Assembly: GCA_938029215.1 (NCBI GenBank)
Contig: CALHFG010000032.1
Coordinates: 1-64,000, forward strand
From: an uncultured Acidimicrobiales bacterium
GTDB lineage: Bacteria; Actinomycetota; Acidimicrobiia; Acidimicrobiales; SZUA-35
DNA: 64,000 bases
Direction: 5' to 3'
A program made the translations under genes and the position numbers. Shown one piece after another: positions 58,945 through 64,000 of the stretch (the first letter of the stretch is position 1; each line of letters begins with the position of its first letter). The notes beneath the pieces were generated by a model. The model was not told where the DNA came from and did no database searches. It saw only the letters and a program-made list of their open reading frames with translations.

Positions 58945-60285
58945 ATGTCATCCCCCCGACTCGTTGCTTGCGTCATCGCCCTTGCCTTGGCTGCAGCCGC
59001 ATGTTCATCCGAATCGTCCGGCGTGGGCGCAACTACTGCTCCCAATCCCACGTCGGGCGGTTCGGAAAGCTCTCAGGACCAATCCGAGAACGCGACCGGT
59101 CCGATCGATGAACGAATTCTCCGATCCACCGACACCGACGCCCCTTTTGACCTCTCCGGTGGCGCCACGTCAGGTGAGAACGAAGCTGCCGTTCAACTCG
59201 GATCGGTCGACGAACTTCCCGATCGGGTCGAGTCTCTGATCCGGGTCTGGGAGACCGACTGGACCCGGTCGACCATCGACTACAGCGACCTGCTGGCTGG
59301 CATCCCGAGCGCCGACCCTCGAGACGCGATCCCGCCGATCGACAATCCCGTTTTCGAGTCGCCGTCGGCCGCTGGACAGTGGCTCGGGGCCGACGAACCC
59401 GGCGCACTGGTGCAATTGAACGGAGAGGCCAGGTTCTATCCGCTCTCTATCTTGACCGCGCACGAGATCGTGAATGATCGCTTTGGTGATGTTCCCGTAG
59501 CGGTGACCTATTGTCCGCTCTGTAACACCGCGCTCGCCTTTGATCGTCGGGTCGATGGCGACGTGATTCGACTTGGCGTTTCTGGACTGTTGCGCAACAG
59601 CGACATGGTCATGTGGGATGACAAGACGACCAGTCTGTGGCAACAGATCACCGGGGAAGGGATCGCGGGCACGTTCGCCGGTACCCAACTGGATCTTGTC
59701 AGCACCCAAATCGTCAGCTTCTCGCAGTTCTCAGACAATTTCCCCGACGGATGGAGCTTGTCTCGCGATACCGGATTCGGGGGACGGTCCTATGGCCGCA
59801 ACCCCTACGTCGGGTACAGCAGTAGCACTCAGCCGTTCCTGTTCGACGGTGAGCCCGATCCCCGGTTCCCCGCGCTTGAGCGCGTGGTTGGTGTCATCAC
59901 CGACGAGGGCGATAAGAGTTTCCCGTTCTCGCTCCTTGAAGCCGAAGTTGTCATCAACGACACCGCAGGGGAGTCTCCGGTCGTGGTGTGGTGGGCTCCG
60001 GGTACGACCGATGCGCTCGATGGGCCCTCAATCGCCGATAGTAAGCAGATTGGGACCGCAGTCGCATACAGCAGGACGCTGGACGATGGGACAGAACTGA
60101 CCTTCTCTGCCGGGGCCGGGGAGGCAACCTTCGTGGACGATCAGAGTGGTAGCACGTGGAACTTGTTTGGGCTGGCAACCGATGGCGACATGGCTGGCAC
60201 ACAGCTGGCCCAAATCAGTCATCGCAACGAATTCTGGTTCGCGTGGGCGGCCTTCTTCCCCGAAGGTGATGTGTACGGCGCGTAA
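58945..60285 (+). CDS. DUF3179 lipoprotein (longer paralogue)
   Basis: A 446-residue lipoprotein (lipobox AAAAC near residue 20) with a Ser/Asp-rich linker and a DUF3179 domain. TYCPLCNTALAFDRRVDG and LRNSDMVMWDDKTTSLWQQITGEGIAG share the CPxC core with the shorter paralogue. The C-terminal FWFAWAAFFPEGD is typical of the family. Function unknown. Divergent from cofD. Confidence 0.86.
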   Translation: MSSPRLVACVIALALAAAACSSESSGVGATTAPNPTSGGSESSQDQSENATGPIDERILRSTDTDAPFDLSGGATSGENEAAVQLGSVDELPDRVESLIRVWETDWTRSTIDYSDLLAGIPSADPRDAIPPIDNPVFESPSAAGQWLGADEPGALVQLNGEARFYPLSILTAHEIVNDRFGDVPVAVTYCPLCNTALAFDRRVDGDVIRLGVSGLLRNSDMVMWDDKTTSLWQQITGEGIAGTFAGTQLDLVSTQIVSFSQFSDNFPDGWSLSRDTGFGGRSYGRNPYVGYSSSTQPFLFDGEPDPRFPALERVVGVITDEGDKSFPFSLLEAEVVINDTAGESPVVVWWAPGTTDALDGPSIADSKQIGTAVAYSRTLDDGTELTFSAGAGEATFVDDQSGSTWNLFGLATDGDMAGTQLAQISHRNEFWFAWAAFFPEGDVYGA

Positions 60286-60343
60286 CGCCGGTTTCTGAGC
60301 CGAGGTCACAGATTGGACTGTCGCGCGTCGTTACTGTTCTTAC

Positions 60344-60898
60344 GTGGGGTACATCATTGAGCCAGCAGATCAGACCTGGTTGATCGCATTTGTGAACGAG
60401 TACGCAACCGCAGCGTGGGCTGCCCGAGGCAGCGTAGAAAGCTATGCCGACGTGGCCGACTTAGGTGCGGTTCCGCCCATGGCTCCGTCGTTGCCGTTCC
60501 GATCACTTGCGGCCGTCGCAGATTGCGTGTTTGATGTCGTCGTCGCCGGGTCTGCAGAGGCACGGGCCGAGGCCCTCAATCGGCTGATTTCACCGGCGGC
60601 CCCTCAGGTCAGTGTGGTGCTGCTCGACGAACTGACCTCGGTCGTGTTGTCAGCATCGTCAGACAAGGCGGATCTCCTGGCGTTGTCGTGCGGACTGGCA
60701 ATGGCGGAACTTGTCGAGGATGTCGGAGCAGCCCGAATGGGGACCTGCGATGCCACCAAGTGCGACCGCATCTACATCGACCGTTCGCCGAAGGGAAGCC
60801 GGGCCTACTGTTCACAGCAATGCCAAACCCGGTCCCGAGTGGCCCGCCATCGGGCCAAGCAACGCCTCGCCGCGGACGCAATCAACGAAGCCGCCTGA
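60344..60898 (+). CDS. CGNR zinc-finger-like DNA-binding protein
   Basis: A 184-residue protein: helical N-terminal ABATE-like domain, then a C-terminal zinc-finger GTCDATKCDRIYIDRSPKG and AYCSQQCQTRSRVARHRA, where the usual CGNR tetrad reads CQTR. Likely a transcriptional regulator. GTG start at 60344. Convergent with gmd; the terminator between them serves gmd. Confidence 0.82.
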   Translation: MGYIIEPADQTWLIAFVNEYATAAWAARGSVESYADVADLGAVPPMAPSLPFRSLAAVADCVFDVVVAGSAEARAEALNRLISPAAPQVSVVLLDELTSVVLSASSDKADLLALSCGLAMAELVEDVGAARMGTCDATKCDRIYIDRSPKGSRAYCSQQCQTRSRVARHRAKQRLAADAINEAA

Positions 60899-60918
60899 TA
60901 CGGGCACCAAAAAGTCAA

Positions 60919-60943
60919 AAGCCCCGACCGGGGGCCGGGGCTT
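60919..60943 (-). terminator. Rho-independent terminator of the gmd operon
   Basis: AAGCCCCG (60919-60926) pairs with CGGGGCTT (60936-60943). On the minus strand the stem is followed by TTTTGACTTTTT, a proper T tract. It lies 18 bases after the gmd stop. Confidence 0.82.
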
Positions 60944-60960
60944 CCAACACAACTCTTGAG

Positions 60961-62891
<1,931 letters not shown>

Positions 62892-62916
62892 CGAGGTGGA
62901 CTAACATTGACCTGTT

Positions 62917-64000
62917 GTGACCGAAGGTGATGACAACGTGGATCTCACCGATCCCTTCGCGCTGCAGCGGCCATCGGAATCCGATGGCGACCGGTCACGC
63001 GTCGACATCGATCTCACCGAAGATTCTTCGTCGTACTCTGGGTCATCGACTGGGTCATCGAGCGATCCGTCGAGCGGCTATTCCACCCCTGCGTATGACG
63101 GCGCCGTCCTGTACCCCGAGACGCCCCAGGTGCAGGTCATCGTCGTTGCCGAGCATGCCGGCACCAAGCTTTCCGAGGTGCTTCTATCCCTTGGCGATCA
63201 GAGTTACGACGAGATTGAAGTCACGGTTCTCAACGCCACCGGCGACGACACGTTGCCCAGTCGGATGATGGGCAAACACCCATTTGCGGTGTGGGTAGAG
63301 ATGTCACGGGACCAGGGGTTTGCATCGCTCGCCAACTGGGCCCTCGACAACGTCGACGAATCGACGTCGCCGTTCATATTGATCATGCGCGACGACACTG
63401 CACTCGCCCCGGGAGCGGTGTCCTATCTCGTTGAAGAAATGTTCCGCTCCAATGCGGGAATCGTCGGACCGAAGCTGGTCGACTGGAACGACCCGAGCAA
63501 GCTGCTCGCCGTTGGCTACGGGGCTGATCGGCGCGGTCGTCGTGTCGAACTGATCGAGTCCGACGAGTTCGATCAGGATCAGTACTCGTCGGTCTCGGAC
63601 GTGTTCGTCATACCTTCCGGCGCGCAAATGATCCGCACCGACCTCTTCAAGCATCTCGGCGGGTTTGACCCCGTAATGGACGGACAAAACGAGGACCTCG
63701 ACCTTTGTTGGCGAGCCCACACCGTTGCCGCTCGGGTGATCGTGGTGCCCCAAGCGACGGCTCGCATCTCTCGCCCGATTCCGTCCAAAGCTCTCGCGCT
63801 TCGCCAGCACAGCGAACGGGCCAAACATCGTCTCCGCACCCTGGCGGTGACCAGCTCTCGATGGGGCTTCCCCCGAGCCATCATCGGGGCAGTGCTGGCG
63901 CTGGTGCTGGGAGCTATCGGCAATTTGCTAAGGCTGCGTCCGGGGTATGCCAAGGCCTCACTGGCCGCGATTCCATGGAATCTTCGTCGTATCGGTGGCA
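62917..64000 (+). CDS. GT2-family glycosyltransferase, 3' part cut off
   Basis: At least 361 residues, running off the window. GTG 62917 start; Ser-rich, disordered acidic N-terminus (about 1-70), then a GT-A domain (VQVIVVAEHAGTKLSEVLLSL; metal-site IMRDDTALAP; GPKLVDWND; GFDPVMDGQNEDLDLCWRAH) as in rhamnosyl- or galactofuranosyltransferases. A hydrophobic segment near residues 328-342 begins a membrane part. The context suggests it uses the deoxy sugar made by gmd/rmd. Confidence 0.88.
   Translation, partial: MTEGDDNVDLTDPFALQRPSESDGDRSRVDIDLTEDSSSYSGSSTGSSSDPSSGYSTPAYDGAVLYPETPQVQVIVVAEHAGTKLSEVLLSLGDQSYDEIEVTVLNATGDDTLPSRMMGKHPFAVWVEMSRDQGFASLANWALDNVDESTSPFILIMRDDTALAPGAVSYLVEEMFRSNAGIVGPKLVDWNDPSKLLAVGYGADRRGRRVELIESDEFDQDQYSSVSDVFVIPSGAQMIRTDLFKHLGGFDPVMDGQNEDLDLCWRAHTVAARVIVVPQATARISRPIPSKALALRQHSERAKHRLRTLAVTSSRWGFPRAIIGAVLALVLGAIGNLLRLRPGYAKASLAAIPWNLRRIGG

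Overview
The window reads as a compact, high-GC actinobacterial chromosome segment. About 50 protein genes are packed with 1-4 bp stop/start overlaps (ATGA, GTGA, TGATG). No non-genic stretch is longer than about 150 bases. I found no tRNA, rRNA, CRISPR array or insertion sequence. Coenzyme F420 genes (cofE, cofD), a mycobacterial-type DapD, a SigC-like ECF sigma factor, DUF2510/RDD and Rpf-like proteins, PspC with a NarL-type two-component system, a DUF3516 helicase and many acyl-CoA genes point to Actinobacteria. Class Acidimicrobiia (Ilumatobacter-like, possibly marine) is my best guess; this is inference, with no marker gene to prove it.

Layout. 1-8.8 kb: a truncated unknown gene, an aldo/keto reductase, a TetR/long-chain acyl-CoA ligase divergent pair, a thiolase-like protein with a quinone oxidoreductase, and a secreted beta-propeller-like protein. 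8.87-13 kb: a TetR gene with a perfect palindromic operator, overlapping a carboxyltransferase gene, then a biotin carboxylase/biotin carrier fusion (methylcrotonyl-CoA-carboxylase type). 13-17.8 kb: an OmpR/HisKA two-component system with an 11-bp-period direct repeat in front, thiol peroxidase, and a PspC + NarL-type kinase/regulator set. 17.8-23.1 kb: a homoprotocatechuate-type meta-cleavage cluster (hpaE-hpaF diverging from hpaG-hpaR-hpaH and a two-subunit LigAB-type dioxygenase), with an inverted-repeat operator between the divergent arms.

23.1-32.2 kb is an envelope and respiration-maturation region: an Rpf-like lysozyme-fold protein, a membrane protein fused to an extracellular PI-PLC-like domain, a YceH-type protein, then cytochrome c, SCO1, a cupredoxin lipoprotein and a His-rich membrane protein. 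These are followed by an RDD protein and a SigC-like sigma factor divergent from a zinc-binding anti-sigma factor. 32.2-34.1 kb holds an iodotyrosine-deiodinase-like flavoenzyme and an acyl-CoA dehydrogenase.

34.2-43.5 kb and 60.9-64 kb are two halves of a surface-polysaccharide region: LCP glycopolymer ligase, UDP-glucose dehydrogenase, UDP-xylose synthase, three GT4 glycosyltransferases, a mannose-1-phosphate guanylyltransferase-like protein, GDP-mannose dehydratase plus reductase (GDP-6-deoxymannose/rhamnose) and a GT2 gene running off the end. Between them (43.5-60.9 kb) lie two DUF3179 lipoproteins, a crotonase with an unknown 498-aa partner, a TetR-controlled ABC exporter with two candidate operators, the DUF3516 helicase carrying an in-frame palindromic repeat pair, an ACT protein, a saccharopine-dehydrogenase-like reductase, dapD, a multicopper oxidase fused to a blue-copper domain, and cofE/cofD.
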